Part shown: one piece after another, positions 1-8,360 of the stretch | Numbering within the stretch: the stretch's first letter is position 1 | Layout of the letters: every line of letters starts with the position of its first letter | Assembly: GCF_025643595.1 (NCBI RefSeq) | Contig: NZ_CP102826.1 | Span: forward strand, 620,001-684,000 | Source of the DNA: Saccharopolyspora rosea | GTDB lineage: Bacteria; Actinomycetota; Actinomycetes; Mycobacteriales; Pseudonocardiaceae | DNA: 64,000 nt | Reading direction: 5' to 3' | Notes under the pieces: model-generated | Database searches by the model: none | What the model saw: only the letters and a program-made list of their open reading frames with translations | Told to the model about the DNA's origin: nothing | Program-made: the position numbers and the translations under genes

Positions 1-335
1 TCCAGCAGGTAGCCGAGCATGCTGATGGTGTGCGCCGCGCAGCCGCCCTGCGGCCGGTCGACGTCGAGTTCGGTCCACCCCTCGGCGGCCAGCTCAAGCG
101 CGAGCGGGATGTGGGCCAGCCGCCACGCCAGCGAGGCGCGGTGCACCAGGACGGTCGCGCGGTTCCACTGCTCGCCGACCATGCTGGGACCGGCGGCGAC
201 GAGCTCGTCGAACGCCACGCCTGCCTCGGCGAAGCGGCCGGAATCCAGCAGGGACCGCACCAAGCGGTCCTGGGCGGGCACGTACCCCGCCAACAGCGGA
301 TCATCCTGCTGCACCACGTCCTCGCAGGGGCTCAC
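1..335 (-). CDS. N-terminal part of a probable TPR/GGDEF-type signalling protein (truncated by window edge)
   Basis: Reading leftward from a GTG at 335, the first 111 or so residues are open and run off the window. An in-frame TAG lies four codons upstream, so the start cannot be much earlier. The visible sequence contains helix-turn-helix repeats of the TPR kind, including FAEAGVAFDELVAAGP and LALELAAEGWTELD. This resembles the N-terminal region of actinobacterial diguanylate cyclases with TPR-like domains, such as the complete gene at 53617-55407. No GGDEF domain is visible because the C-terminus is missing, so the family assignment is an inference from memory of related N-termini. No strong Shine-Dalgarno precedes the start. 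Confidence 0.5.
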   Translation of the reverse strand, partial: MSPCEDVVQQDDPLLAGYVPAQDRLVRSLLDSGRFAEAGVAFDELVAAGPSMVGEQWNRATVLVHRASLAWRLAHIPLALELAAEGWTELDVDRPQGGCAAHTISMLGYLL

Positions 336-377
336 CTCGTCGCGCTACGCGATGTCACACGCTGGTCACTGGCCAGA

Positions 378-1058
378 CTACCGGGTGAGACGAGGGCCGT
401 ACTTCTCGTAGTGCACGACGTCCTCCAGGGGCAGGCGGCGCCGCCATCCGTGCCGCTCCAGATCGGGGCGGTCGGCGAGCGCGCGGACCGGACCCACGCA
501 CAGCCAGGCGACCGGTCGGACGCCGGTGGGGATGCCGAGCAGGCGGCGCAGGAACTCCTCGCGGTAGAAGCTGACCCAGCCCACGCCGAGGCCCTCGGCG
601 GTGGCGGCCAGCCACAGGTTCTGGATGGCCAGGCACACCGAGTACAGCCCGGCGTCGGCGATGGCGTGGCGGCCGAGCACCTGCGGGGAGCCGCGGTCCG
701 GGTCGTAGGTGACGGCGATGCCCATCGAGGACTCGACGATGCCCTCGACCTTGATGCGGGAGAACGTCTCGGCCCGCTCGCCCTGCAGCTGGGCGGCGAA
801 GACGCTGCGCTCGGCGAGCACGTGCTCGCGGAACGCGCGCCGGGTCGACTCGTCGCGCACCAGCACGAAGTCCCACGGTTGGGAGAGGCCGACGCTCGGT
901 GCGCTGTGCGCGGCGGTCAGGACCCGGCGCAGCACCGGTTCGGGGATCTCGCCGCCGGTGAACTCCGCGCGGACGTCCCGGCGGCGGTTGATCACCTCGT
1001 AGAGGTCGCCGACAGGGGTGTGGTCAGTGATCGGTGGTACTCGTCGAGCGGTGGTCAT
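378..1058 (-). CDS. bluB: 5,6-dimethylbenzimidazole synthase BluB
   Basis: The 226-residue product looks like BluB, the flavin-destroying nitroreductase-fold enzyme that converts reduced FMN into 5,6-dimethylbenzimidazole, the lower ligand of cobalamin. Supporting features are the early RRRDVR stretch, the SVGLSQPWDFVLVR segment and the SMGIAVTYD / GVGWVSFY blocks typical of this family. The open frame extends further upstream to 1214, but that part is Arg/Pro-rich translation of a palindrome and a dispersed repeat, so the ATG at 1058 (MTTARRV) is chosen. The gene follows the rpsR operon in the same direction but is separated from it by a strong hairpin. A B12 riboswitch at about 19.3 kb in this window fits an organism that makes or remodels B12. 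Confidence 0.85.
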   Translation of the reverse strand: MTTARRVPPITDHTPVGDLYEVINRRRDVRAEFTGGEIPEPVLRRVLTAAHSAPSVGLSQPWDFVLVRDESTRRAFREHVLAERSVFAAQLQGERAETFSRIKVEGIVESSMGIAVTYDPDRGSPQVLGRHAIADAGLYSVCLAIQNLWLAATAEGLGVGWVSFYREEFLRRLLGIPTGVRPVAWLCVGPVRALADRPDLERHGWRRRLPLEDVVHYEKYGPRLTR

Positions 1059-1086
1059 CGCCGACCATCCTGCCCTGCGGCGGCGC

Positions 1087-1126
1087 GGCCGCGGGGAGGG
1101 GCACCGCGACGCCCCTCCCCGCGGCC
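1087..1126 (-). terminator. perfect 16-bp stem hairpin between rpsR and bluB
   Basis: Positions 1087-1102 and 1111-1126 are perfectly complementary (GGCCGCGGGGAGGGGC and its complement) around an 8-base loop. It lies just upstream of bluB and downstream of the ribosomal-protein operon, so it probably ends transcription coming leftward from rpsR. There is no U-run. Confidence 0.6.
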
Positions 1127-1129
1127 TCG

Positions 1130-1255
1130 TGAGTGCCCGTCGCTGAACCTGCTCCCGGAAGGGGAGTGGCACAGGCGGTGCCAGCCGCTTCCCCTCCGGC
1201 GAGTGGTCTCGCAACCGGCACCGCCACGCAGAACGGGTGCGAAGACGGGCTGTGA
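1130..1255 (-). repeat. dispersed palindromic repeat, copy A (degenerate)
   Basis: Read on the minus strand, this spacer contains the same core as the repeats at 25.9-26.1 kb and 30.9 kb: GGCGGTGCCGGTTGCGAGAC, then CACTC and an AAGCGGC stem. Its two ends are degenerate inverted repeats: GCCCGTCGCTGAACC at about 1136 and GGTGCGAAGACGGGC at about 1236. These resemble the better conserved ends of the copy at 25.8-26.2 kb. It fills the gap between rpsR and bluB and carries no gene. Confidence 0.65.
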
Positions 1256-1504
1256 TCAGGATTTGCGCGTTGGTGACGGATAGGGCAGCAGCGCCATTTC
1301 GCGGGCGTTCTTGATGGCCCGTGCGACGTCGCGCTGCTCCTGCGGGTCCAGGCCGGTGACCCGGCGGGACCGGATCTTGCCGCGGTCGGACAGGAACTTG
1401 CGCAGCAGCGCGGTGTCCTTCCAGTCGACGTGCGCGACGCCTTCGCGGCGGAGCAGGTTCGGCTTGCGGCGGTTGCGGCGGTCGGGGGTGCGCATGCCGA
1501 TCAC
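1256..1504 (-). CDS. rpsR: 30S ribosomal protein S18, zinc-independent (C-minus) paralogue
   Basis: An 82-residue S18 with the family block [20 protein letters not shown] and the [11 protein letters not shown] end. It has no cysteine at all, whereas zinc-binding S18 carries Cys residues in the N-terminal half; this is the form actinobacteria make when zinc is scarce. The GTG start overlaps the rpsN stop as GTGA, which suggests translational coupling; an internal ATG at 1495 (MRTPDRR) is the alternative start. It is the last gene of the rpmB-rpmG-rpsN-rpsR operon, which appears to be controlled by the Zur-like box at 2239-2257. Confidence 0.93.
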   Translation of the reverse strand: MIGMRTPDRRNRRKPNLLRREGVAHVDWKDTALLRKFLSDRGKIRSRRVTGLDPQEQRDVARAIKNAREMALLPYPSPTRKS

Positions 1505-1806
1505 CAGCTCGACTTCGTCACGCCGGGCAGTTCACCGGCGTGCGCGAGTTCGCGCAGCCGCACCCGGGAGAGGCCGAACTTGCGGAAGTAGCCGCGCGGC
1601 CGCCCGTCGATGCGGTCGCGGTTGCGCAGCCGGACGGGGCTGGCGTCGCGGGGTTGCCGCTGCAACTCGCGCAGCGCGGCGTCGCGCTGCTCCGAGGTGC
1701 TGCTCGGGGCGGTGATGATCTTCTTGAGCTCGGCGCGCCGCTCGGCGTGGCGGGCGACGACCTCGCGGCGCCGGCGGTCGCGCACGATCTTGGACTTCTT
1801 GGCCAC
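1501..1806 (-). CDS. rpsN: 30S ribosomal protein S14, zinc-independent long form
   Basis: A 101-residue S14 ([17 protein letters not shown]...) of the long type. It contains no cysteine; the zinc-binding short S14 has a CxxC...CxxC site. The C-terminal [19 protein letters not shown] segment is diagnostic of S14. The ATG at 1806 follows rpmG by 19 bases with GGAAAGGAACG as ribosome-binding site. The gene is third in the leftward alternative-ribosomal-protein operon and its stop overlaps the rpsR start. Confidence 0.95.
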   Translation of the reverse strand: MAKKSKIVRDRRRREVVARHAERRAELKKIITAPSSTSEQRDAALRELQRQPRDASPVRLRNRDRIDGRPRGYFRKFGLSRVRLRELAHAGELPGVTKSSW

Positions 1807-1825
1807 CTGGCCGTTCCTTTCCGGG

Positions 1826-1990
1826 TCAGCGTTCCTCGCGGAACTCGACGTGCTGGCGGGCGATGGGGTCGTACTTGCGCAGCCGCAGCCGATCGGGGTT
1901 GTTCCGGCGGTTCTTGCGGGTCACGTAGGTGTAGCCGGTTCCGGCGGTGGAGCGGAGCTTGATCACGGGGCGCAGGTCGGTGGCGGCCAT
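1826..1990 (-). CDS. rpmG: 50S ribosomal protein L33, zinc-independent
   Basis: A 54-residue L33: [15 protein letters not shown], then [16 protein letters not shown] and [14 protein letters not shown]. All the cysteines of zinc-binding L33 are absent. The start ATG shares one base with the rpmB stop (TGATG), a typical arrangement for coupled translation. It is second in the leftward operon. Confidence 0.93.
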   Translation of the reverse strand: MAATDLRPVIKLRSTAGTGYTYVTRKNRRNNPDRLRLRKYDPIARQHVEFREER

Positions 1991-2226
1991 CAGACGCGCT
2001 CCCCGCGGGCCCGCAGCTCGGCGACGACGGCCTCGACGCCGCGCCGCTCGATGGTCTTCATCCCCTTGGTCGACACGCGCAACCGGACGTAGCGGCCCTC
2101 CGAGGGCAGCCAGTAGCGGCGCCGCTGCACGTTGGGCAGCCAGCGGCGGCGGGTGCGCTTGTTCGAGTGGGAGACCTGGTTGCCGTAGCCGGGTTTCCTC
2201 CCGGTCACCTGGCAGCGGACGGACAT
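1990..2226 (-). CDS. rpmB: 50S ribosomal protein L28, low-cysteine paralogue
   Basis: A 78-residue L28 with [17 protein letters not shown] at the N-terminus and [15 protein letters not shown] in the middle. One Cys (C5) remains but the paired CxxC sites of zinc-binding L28 are missing. The ATG at 2226 is preceded by GAGAGG; a longer in-frame extension to 2253 would run through the Zur-like box and is unlikely. This is the first gene of the leftward operon and is divergent from the COG0523 gene at 2326. The Zur-like box starts only 12 bases upstream. Confidence 0.93.
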   Translation of the reverse strand: MSVRCQVTGRKPGYGNQVSHSNKRTRRRWLPNVQRRRYWLPSEGRYVRLRVSTKGMKTIERRGVEAVVAELRARGERV

Positions 2227-2238
2227 GATGCACCTCTC

Positions 2239-2257
2239 GATAACGACATCCATTTTC
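2239..2257. promoter_or_regulatory. Zur-like operator of the C-minus ribosomal protein operon
   Basis: The sequence GATAACGACATCCATTTTC (GAAAATGGATGTCGTTATC on the minus strand) fits the actinobacterial Zur pattern GAAAATGNTNTCNTTTTC with few mismatches, and is imperfectly palindromic. It lies immediately upstream of rpmB in an A/T-enriched stretch, where zinc-bound Zur would block transcription. No binding data are available; the assignment rests on pattern and context. Confidence 0.6.
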
Positions 2258-2297
2258 GTTTAGACCGCAGAACAGGGTAGCGTGTCCGGACGTCAGA

Positions 2298-2317
2298 TGA
2301 AAACCGTTGTCGATTGA
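2298..2317. promoter_or_regulatory. second, weaker Zur-like site before the COG0523 gene
   Basis: TGAAAACCGTTGTCGATTGA has the same GAAAA...TTGTC layout as the site at 2239 and ends inside the GAGGTGG ribosome-binding site of the rightward gene. A possible -10, TAGCGT, lies at 2278-2283. It could let Zur control the rightward mrf-rpmE-rpmF operon separately. The match is weaker than at 2239. Confidence 0.4.
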
Positions 2318-2325
2318 GGTGGGGG

Positions 2326-3594
2326 ATGGAAACCGAGCCGTCCTGGGGCCGGTCCGCCGCCGACCGGCGCACTCCGCTGGTCGTGGTGTCCGGCATCCAC
2401 GCTGGTCACGTCGCGGCGACCGCCGAAGCCGCGTGGCGGGAGGACCCGGCGGGCACCGCCCTCGTGCACCACGACCTGCGCGAGGTGACGCAGGGCGTCG
2501 TCCGGCGCCGAGTGCGGCACGGCGACACCGACCGCACCTTCGTGCTCGAACTCGCGCACGGCTGCGTGTCCTGCACGCTGCGCGAGGACATGCTGCCGCT
2601 GCTGCGGCGGCTCTCCGCCGACCCGACGGTGTCGCGCATCGTCGTGCAGCTCGACCCGGCGCTGGAACCCGAGGCGATCTGCTGGGCGATCCGGCACGTC
2701 GTCGTCGACAGCAGCCCCGTCGACGACGACGTCGACGTCCGGGCCGTGGTCACCGCCGTGGACGTGCCGACCTGGCTGGAGGACGCGACCGGCGAGACCG
2801 AGCTCGTCGAACGCGGCCTCGGCGGCAGCCCCGACGACGAACGCACCCTCGCGCAGGTCGCGGTCGGCCAGGTCGAGTTCGCCGACGCGGTGGTGCTCGT
2901 CGGCTCGACGGACCGGTGGACCCAGGTGCGCACCGAGGCGGTCATCAGCCGCCTCACCCCGACCGCGCCCCGTGCCGACCTGTCCGACCTGCGGTTCTCC
3001 GACCTGGTCGGCCGGGTCCCGCTGGACGCCCGGCGCGGCGAGGTGGACGGCCCGCACGGGCCGCTGCTGCGCGGCCAGCCGTCCCTGGACACCGACGCGG
3101 GCGTGTCGATGCTGCTGTTCGAGGAACGCCGCCCGTTCCACCCGCAACGGCTGCACGAGGCGTTCGACGTGCTGCTGGAGGGCGTGGTGCGCGCCCGGGG
3201 CCGGGTGTGGGTGGCCAGCCAGCCGGACGTGGCGCTGTGGCTGGAGTCCGCCGGCGGCGGACTCGGCGTCGGGCACGCCGGACCGTGGCTGGCCGCGCTG
3301 GAACCCGAGCAGCGCTCGGAGCTGTCCCCGGAGCGCCAGGTCCGGGCCTCGCTGAACTGGGACGACTACTACGGCGACCGGATGCACGAGCTGGTCGTGA
3401 TCGCCCACGAGGCGGACCCGCGGGAGATCGTCCGCGCCCTGCGGCACGCCCTGCTCACCGACGACGAGCTCGCCGCCGGGCAGGAGGTCTGGGCGACCTA
3501 CGAGGACCCGTTCGTGGAGTGGCACACCGACCCCTGCGGCGACGACCCCGCCACCACCGCCGAACCGCTCCGTGACACCGGTCACGGGAACTGA
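2326..3594 (+). CDS. COG0523/CobW-family protein with degenerate P-loop, Mrf-like
   Basis: A 422-residue protein of the G3E/COG0523 type with [11 protein letters not shown] near residue 80, a typical metal-binding motif, and a CobW C-terminal domain rich in acidic and aromatic residues. The usual Walker A GxxGxGKT is replaced by [11 protein letters not shown], with no lysine, so GTP binding is doubtful. The motif is CxxC with Ser in the middle instead of CxCC. In mycobacteria a protein with this context (beside C-minus ribosomal genes) is Mrf, which helps recruit the ribosome hibernation factor in zinc starvation; a similar role is inferred here. ATG 2326 with GAGGTGGGGG is chosen over TTG 2314. 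It begins an operon with L31 and L32. Confidence 0.75.
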   Translation: METEPSWGRSAADRRTPLVVVSGIHAGHVAATAEAAWREDPAGTALVHHDLREVTQGVVRRRVRHGDTDRTFVLELAHGCVSCTLREDMLPLLRRLSADPTVSRIVVQLDPALEPEAICWAIRHVVVDSSPVDDDVDVRAVVTAVDVPTWLEDATGETELVERGLGGSPDDERTLAQVAVGQVEFADAVVLVGSTDRWTQVRTEAVISRLTPTAPRADLSDLRFSDLVGRVPLDARRGEVDGPHGPLLRGQPSLDTDAGVSMLLFEERRPFHPQRLHEAFDVLLEGVVRARGRVWVASQPDVALWLESAGGGLGVGHAGPWLAALEPEQRSELSPERQVRASLNWDDYYGDRMHELVVIAHEADPREIVRALRHALLTDDELAAGQEVWATYEDPFVEWHTDPCGDDPATTAEPLRDTGHGN

Positions 3595-3608
3595 CCCGAG
3601 GAGTGCGC

Positions 3609-3863
3609 GTGAAACCCGGAATCCACCCCGACTACCACCCCGTGGTGTTCCAGGACCGGACCACCGGAGACCGGTTCCTGACCCGCTCCACCGCCACGTC
3701 CGAGACGTACGTGACGTGGGAGGACGGCAATTCGTACCCGCTGGTGACGGTCGACGTCACCCGCTACTCGCACCCGTTCTGGACCGGCGGCCGCCAGGTG
3801 CTCGACACGCAGGGGCGGGTGGAGAAGTTCCGCCGCCGCTACGGCGACCGCCGACCGTCCTGA
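3609..3863 (+). CDS. rpmE2: 50S ribosomal protein L31 type B, zinc-independent
   Basis: An 84-residue type B L31 ([16 protein letters not shown]..., [26 protein letters not shown]). It has no cysteine, so it is the C-minus form. Two GTG codons are possible; the one at 3609 lies six bases after GAGGAG, while the one at 3603 overlaps that site, so 3609 is preferred. It is 14 bases downstream of the COG0523 gene and 24 bases upstream of rpmF. Confidence 0.93.
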   Translation: MKPGIHPDYHPVVFQDRTTGDRFLTRSTATSETYVTWEDGNSYPLVTVDVTRYSHPFWTGGRQVLDTQGRVEKFRRRYGDRRPS

Positions 3864-3887
3864 CCGCCGACCCGAGGAGAGATCCCG

Positions 3888-4040
3888 ATGGCCGTTCCGA
3901 AGCGGAAGACGTCCCGCAGCAACACCCGCCACCGCCGTTCGCAGTGGAAGGCGACGGCGCCGGACCTGGTGCCGATCGTCGTCGACGGCGAGCGCAAGCT
4001 CGTGCCGCGCGCCCTGGTCCGCTACTTCCACACCCGCTGA
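3888..4040 (+). CDS. rpmF: 50S ribosomal protein L32, zinc-independent
   Basis: A 50-residue L32: [20 protein letters not shown], then a short middle and [13 protein letters not shown] at the end. Standard L32 has a CxxC and further Cys in the second half; none is present. The ribosome-binding site CGAGGAGAG precedes the ATG. It is the last gene of the rightward operon and is followed by a perfect palindromic terminator. Confidence 0.95.
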   Translation: MAVPKRKTSRSNTRHRRSQWKATAPDLVPIVVDGERKLVPRALVRYFHTR

Positions 4041-4048
4041 CGCACCGC

Positions 4049-4084
4049 GACGCCGGGAGCCACCGATCGGTGGCTCCCGGCGTC
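4049..4084 (+). terminator. 36-bp perfect palindrome after rpmF
   Basis: GACGCCGGGAGCCACCGA followed by its exact complement makes an 18-bp stem starting nine bases after the rpmF stop. It separates the zinc cluster from the mprAB promoter region. Confidence 0.8.
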
Positions 4085-4162
4085 CGCGCATCCGCTGCCC
4101 GAGTCGTCACCGATCGAGGCGTACGTCACGCCTGAGGGGGATGGATGGGCGAACTCGGCACC

Positions 4163-4181
4163 TTCTCAGCTGCTTCTCAGG
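4163..4181 (+). promoter_or_regulatory. MprA-box-like direct repeats before mprA
   Basis: TTCTCAGC (4163-4170) and TTCTCAGG (4174-4181) are direct repeats with an 11-base period, about one helical turn, ending 15 bases before the mprA start. The mycobacterial MprA box is a pair of loosely conserved 8-bp direct repeats at the mprA and pepD promoters. The same layout recurs at 8361-8379 before pepD here. Confidence 0.65.
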
Positions 4182-4196
4182 GCGACGAGTAACACT

Positions 4197-4898
4197 GTGC
4201 GCATGCGCATCCTCGTCGTCGACGACGATCGTGCCGTGCGCGAGTCGCTTCGAAGGTCGTTGCAGTTCAACGGGTACCAGGTCGACCTCGCCGCGGACGG
4301 TCAACAGGCCCTGGATCTGCTGGCGGACAACCGGCCGGACGCCATGGTCCTCGACGTGATGATGCCGCGCCTGGACGGCCTGGAGGTCGCGCGGCGGCTC
4401 CGCAGCACCGGTGACGACCTGCCGATCCTGGTCCTGACCGCCCGCGACGCCGTCTCCGACCGGGTCGCCGGGCTCGACGCGGGCGCCGACGACTACCTGC
4501 CGAAGCCCTTCGCGTTGGAGGAGCTGCTCGCCCGCCTGCGCGCGCTGCTGCGCCGGGCGAGCCCGGCGGACATCGAGCAGGAGGCGCGGCCGGCCGTGCT
4601 GCGCTTCGCCGACCTCGAACTGGACCCGGGCACCCGGGAGGTCCGCCGCGGGGAGCGCCCGATCAGCCTGACCCGCACCGAGTTCGCCCTGCTGGAGCTG
4701 CTGATGGGGCACCCCAAGCAGGTGCTCACCCGCAGCCGCCTGCTGGAGGACGTGTGGGGCTACGACTTCCCGACCTCCGGCAACGCGCTGGAGGTCTACA
4801 TCGGATACCTGCGCCGCAAGACCGAGGCCGAGGGCGAGCCGAGGCTCATCCACACCGTCCGCGGCGTCGGCTACGTGCTTCGTGAGACACCGCCGTGA
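4197..4898 (+). CDS. mprA: OmpR-family response regulator MprA
   Basis: A 233-residue response regulator: receiver domain with acidic pocket DDD (9-11), phospho-acceptor D53 in VLDVMMP and K103 in LPKPF, then a winged-helix DNA-binding domain ending [24 protein letters not shown]. The N-terminus [24 protein letters not shown] is close to M. tuberculosis MprA, and the downstream mprB-pepD-moaB2-mscL order supports it. It senses envelope stress through MprB and is expected to control itself and pepD. GTG 4197 is used; ATG 4203 is equally possible, and only a weak GACGAG precedes either. The stop overlaps mprB. Confidence 0.9.
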   Translation: MRMRILVVDDDRAVRESLRRSLQFNGYQVDLAADGQQALDLLADNRPDAMVLDVMMPRLDGLEVARRLRSTGDDLPILVLTARDAVSDRVAGLDAGADDYLPKPFALEELLARLRALLRRASPADIEQEARPAVLRFADLELDPGTREVRRGERPISLTRTEFALLELLMGHPKQVLTRSRLLEDVWGYDFPTSGNALEVYIGYLRRKTEAEGEPRLIHTVRGVGYVLRETPP

Positions 4899-6325
4899 CA
4901 GTTCCCGCTCCACCCCCGCCCGACCTGGCCGAGTCCGAGGTGAAGAACGGCCGCCTGCAACGGGTCTCGCTGCGCAACCGGGTCACGTGGCTGGCCGCGG
5001 TGTGCGTGGCGGGGGCCGTCGCGCTGGTGTCCATCGCCGCGTTCGTGACCGTCCACGACAGCCTGTACCAGCAGGTGGACGACGACCTGTCGACGCGCGC
5101 GGTGGAGGCCGCGACGGGCCCGCTGGTGCGCACCCCGGACCTGCAGCAGGTGCCGGTGGCGTTCTACGCCGCCGCCAACTTCAAGATCAGCGTCGTCTAC
5201 GCCGACGGCACCGAGATCGGACCGGTCGACAAGCCGCCGACCTCGCTGCTGGAGGTGGCGGTCGCCCGGCACCAGTCGGCCAAGTCGCTGCGCACCGACC
5301 AGCGCACCAACAGCCGCGTCGTCGCGGTCCCCACCGGGGACAACGCGGCGCTGGTGATGTCCACGTCGCTGCAACCCACCCAGCGCACCCTGGCGCAGCT
5401 GAGCGTGGTGCTCGTGGTGATGGGCGGCGCCGGCATCCTGCTCGCCGCCGCGGCCGGGACCGCCGTGGCGCGCGCCGGTCTGCGGCCGGTGCAGCGGCTC
5501 ACCGCGGCCACCGAGCGGGTCGCGCTCACCGGCGACCTGCGGCCGATCCCGGTCAGCGGTGACGACGAGCTGGCCCGGCTGACGGCCAGCTTCAACGGCA
5601 TGCTCACCGCCCTGGCGGAGTCCCAGGAGCGGCAGCGGCGGCTGGTCGCCGACGCCGGGCACGAGCTGCGGACTCCGCTGACCTCGTTGCGCACCAACCT
5701 GGAACTGCTGATGGCCTCGGCGCAGCCGGACGCCCCGAAGCTGTCCGAACAGGACCGCCAGGAGATGTTCGCCGACGTGCAGGCCCAGATCACCGAGCTG
5801 TCCGCGCTGGTCGGCGACCTGGTCGAGCTGGCCCGCGAGGACACCCCGCAGACGGTCCACGAGCCCGTCGAGCTCACCGACGTGGTCGAGCGCGCGTTGA
5901 GCCGGGTCCGCCGCCGGGCGCAGCGCGTGGAGTTCGAGGTGGACCTGCGGCCGTGGGAGATGATGGGCGACGCCACCGCGCTGGAGCGGGCGGTGCTGAA
6001 CCTGCTGGACAACGCGGCGAAGTGGAGCCCGGACGGCGGCACGGTCCGGGTCGGCCTGCGGCCGGAGGAGGGCACCGGTTTCGCGGCGCTGGAGGTCGCC
6101 GACGGCGGGCCGGGCATCGCCGAGGCCGACCGGCCGTACGTGTTCGAGCGGTTCTACCGGTCCTCGGACGCGCGCACGCTGCCGGGGTCCGGGCTGGGCC
6201 TGTCGATCGTCAAGCAGGTCGCCGAGCGGCACGGCGGCACGGTGTGGGCCGGGGAGGCGCCCGAGGGCGGTGCGCTGCTGCGCATGTCGCTGCCGGGAAA
6301 CACGCCCGAGACCAAACAGCAATGA
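4895..6325 (+). CDS. mprB: sensor histidine kinase MprB
   Basis: A 476-residue membrane histidine kinase. It has a short cytosolic N-terminus, TM1 (about 32-52), an extracellular sensor region, TM2 (about 169-192), a HAMP linker, a HisKA box [11 protein letters not shown] with H256, and an ATPase domain with N box [10 protein letters not shown] and G box [12 protein letters not shown]. Family knowledge: MprB phosphorylates MprA in response to envelope stress, and in mycobacteria the signal involves misfolded extracytoplasmic protein. GTGA overlap with mprA indicates translational coupling. No terminator-like U-run follows before the deoR promoter at about 6384. Confidence 0.9.
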   Translation: MTVPAPPPPDLAESEVKNGRLQRVSLRNRVTWLAAVCVAGAVALVSIAAFVTVHDSLYQQVDDDLSTRAVEAATGPLVRTPDLQQVPVAFYAAANFKISVVYADGTEIGPVDKPPTSLLEVAVARHQSAKSLRTDQRTNSRVVAVPTGDNAALVMSTSLQPTQRTLAQLSVVLVVMGGAGILLAAAAGTAVARAGLRPVQRLTAATERVALTGDLRPIPVSGDDELARLTASFNGMLTALAESQERQRRLVADAGHELRTPLTSLRTNLELLMASAQPDAPKLSEQDRQEMFADVQAQITELSALVGDLVELAREDTPQTVHEPVELTDVVERALSRVRRRAQRVEFEVDLRPWEMMGDATALERAVLNLLDNAAKWSPDGGTVRVGLRPEEGTGFAALEVADGGPGIAEADRPYVFERFYRSSDARTLPGSGLGLSIVKQVAERHGGTVWAGEAPEGGALLRMSLPGNTPETKQQ

Positions 6326-6401
6326 ACAGCTGACCGTCAGGACGGCGTGGCGAACCCGCTGTTTTCCCGTACACCTGTGCGGGTAGTGTTGTTTCGTGTT
6401 G

Positions 6402-6417
6402 ACTTGATGTGTCAAGT
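6402..6417. promoter_or_regulatory. palindromic operator candidate before deoR-galT
   Basis: ACTTGATGTGTCAAGT is a perfect 6-4-6 palindrome starting 31 bases before the DeoR-type start. A possible -10 (TAGTGT) sits at 6384-6389. It is a plausible autoregulatory site for the adjacent DeoR-family repressor. Confidence 0.5.
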
Positions 6418-6432
6418 GGTTTCGGGAACGGG

Positions 6433-7242
6433 ATGGGTGCAGTGCTCGCTCGGCAACGCCAGGACGTGATCCTCGACGAGATCCGGCGCACCGGAGCCGT
6501 GCAGGTCAGCGACCTGGTGGCGCGGCTCGGCGTGTCGGACATGACGATCCGCCGGGACCTGGACGCCCTGGCGCGCCGCGGTCTGGTGGAGAAGGTCTAC
6601 GGCGGCGCGACGTCGACGATCGGGCGCAGCACGGACGAACCCGGCTTCGAGGCCAAGTCGGTCCGCCAGCTCGCCGAGAAGGAGGCGATCGCCCGGCTCG
6701 CCGCGCAGCAGGTGCGGCCGGGCACGGCGATCGGCCTGTCCGCGGGCACCACGACCTGGACGCTGGCACGGCACCTCGACGACGTCGCCGATCTGACCGT
6801 GGTGACGAACTCGGTGCGCGTCGCCGACGCGCTGCAACAGCGCGGTCGCGCCGACCGCACCGTGGTGCTGACCGGGGGAGTGCGCACCCCGTCGGACGCG
6901 CTGGTCGGCCCGGTCGCGGTGCAGTCGCTGCGCTCGCTGCACCTCGACCTGGTCTTCCTGGGCGTGCACGGGATGGCCGAGCGGGCCGGCTTCACCACGC
7001 CGAACCTGAACGAGAGCGAGACCAACCGCGCGCTGGCCGAGGCGGCGGGTCGGCTGGTGGTGGTCGCGGACAGCTCCAAGTGGTCGACCGTGGGCATCTC
7101 GACGATCGTCGACTTCGACGAGGTGGACCTGCTGATCAGCGACGACGGCCTGCCCGCCGAGGCGCGGCGGGTGCTGTCCGAGCACGTGGAGCTGTTGCTG
7201 GCCGAGATCGGCGCCGACCGGCGGGACGGGGAGGACGAGTGA
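6433..7242 (+). CDS. DeoR/GlpR-family sugar-responsive repressor
   Basis: A 269-residue DeoR-type regulator. The N-terminal winged helix-turn-helix (VSDLVARLGVSDMTIRRDL, about 25-43) is followed by a DeoRC sugar-phosphate-sensing domain with GLSAGTTTWTLAR and VFLGVHG. The ATG at 6433 is chosen because MGAVLARQRQ matches the usual N-terminus and GGGAACGGG precedes it; an upstream GTG at 6409 would place coding sequence over the operator-like palindrome. The stop overlaps the galT start by one base, so it most likely regulates galT in response to a galactose-pathway phosphate. The pair interrupts the mprAB-pepD order seen in mycobacteria. Confidence 0.85.
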   Translation: MGAVLARQRQDVILDEIRRTGAVQVSDLVARLGVSDMTIRRDLDALARRGLVEKVYGGATSTIGRSTDEPGFEAKSVRQLAEKEAIARLAAQQVRPGTAIGLSAGTTTWTLARHLDDVADLTVVTNSVRVADALQQRGRADRTVVLTGGVRTPSDALVGPVAVQSLRSLHLDLVFLGVHGMAERAGFTTPNLNESETNRALAEAAGRLVVVADSSKWSTVGISTIVDFDEVDLLISDDGLPAEARRVLSEHVELLLAEIGADRRDGEDE

Positions 7243-8318
7243 TGAAGCGCACGGCTGGGCACCTGGCCGACGGTCGGGAGATCATCTACTTCGACACCGA
7301 TCCGGTGGCGGCGCGCACCGCCGAGGACACCCGGGACCTGCCGCCGCAGGCGCCCGCCTCGGAGGTGCGCCGCGACCCGTTGACCGGTGAGTGGGTCGCG
7401 ATCGCGGCGCACCGCCAGACCCGCACCTACAAGCCCCCGGCCGAGCTCTGTCCACTGTGTCCCAGCACGCCCGGGCGTCCGACCGAGATCCCCGAGTCCG
7501 ACTACGACGTGGTCGTCTTCGAGAACCAGTTCCCCTCGTTCGCGCAAGAGGTTCCGGGAGAGCCGTCCACAGTGGAAGGAATGCCGATGGTGCCGTCCGC
7601 GCCGGCGCGCGGGCGTTGCGAGGTGGTGTGCTTCACCGCCGACCACAACTCCTCGTTCGCCGCGCTCAGCCCGGAGCGGGCGCGGACCGTGGTCGACGTG
7701 TGGGCCGACCGCACCGCCGAGATCGGCGCCGCGCCCGGTGTCGAGCAGGTCTTCTGCTTCGAGAACCGCGGCGAGGAGATCGGCGTCACGCTGCACCACC
7801 CGCACGGCCAGATCTACGGGTACCCGTTCGTGACGCCGAAGACCGAGCGGATGCTGCGCACCGCGGAGGAGTACCGGGCCCGGCACGGCGGCCACGTGCT
7901 CGGCGACGTGCTGGCCGCCGAGCGGGCCGACGGCCGCCGCGTCGTCGTCGAATCCGAGCACTGGACCGCTTTCGTGCCCGCCGCGGCCCGCTGGCCGGTC
8001 GAGGTGCACGTCGTGCCGCACCGCCAGGTGCCGGACATCCCGGCGCTCACCGACGCCGAGCGCGACGACTTCGCCGTCACCTACCTCGACGTCCTGCGCC
8101 GGCTGGACGGGCTGTACGAGCGCCCGCTGCCCTACATCGCCGCCTGGCACCAGGCGCCGGTGCGCACCGGCCGCGACCTGTCCTGGCTGCACCTGCAGGT
8201 CTTCTCGATCCGCAGGTCGGCGGACAAGCTCAAGTACCTGGCGGGCTCGGAGTCCGGCATGGCAGTGTGGGTCAACGACGTCACCCCGGAGCAGATCGCG
8301 GACCGGTTGCGCCGGTGA
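7242..8318 (+). CDS. galT: galactose-1-phosphate uridylyltransferase
   Basis: A 358-residue GalT. It transfers UMP between UDP-glucose and galactose-1-phosphate in the Leloir pathway. The active-site HPHGQ motif lies at 186-190, with nucleophile H188 and Q190 by analogy to E. coli H166/Q168; C70 and C73 (CPLC) look like part of the zinc site. The later EVHVVPHRQ block is the second HIT-type repeat. ATG 7242 overlaps the DeoR stop (TGATG) with GAGGACGAG upstream. No galK or galE follows, so the other pathway genes must be elsewhere; galU is 5 kb downstream in an unrelated operon. Confidence 0.92.
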   Translation: MKRTAGHLADGREIIYFDTDPVAARTAEDTRDLPPQAPASEVRRDPLTGEWVAIAAHRQTRTYKPPAELCPLCPSTPGRPTEIPESDYDVVVFENQFPSFAQEVPGEPSTVEGMPMVPSAPARGRCEVVCFTADHNSSFAALSPERARTVVDVWADRTAEIGAAPGVEQVFCFENRGEEIGVTLHHPHGQIYGYPFVTPKTERMLRTAEEYRARHGGHVLGDVLAAERADGRRVVVESEHWTAFVPAAARWPVEVHVVPHRQVPDIPALTDAERDDFAVTYLDVLRRLDGLYERPLPYIAAWHQAPVRTGRDLSWLHLQVFSIRRSADKLKYLAGSESGMAVWVNDVTPEQIADRLRR

Positions 8319-8360
8319 TCTCGGGCACGGCCCGTCGGTTCGCGGGAGCTTCCAAGCCGG

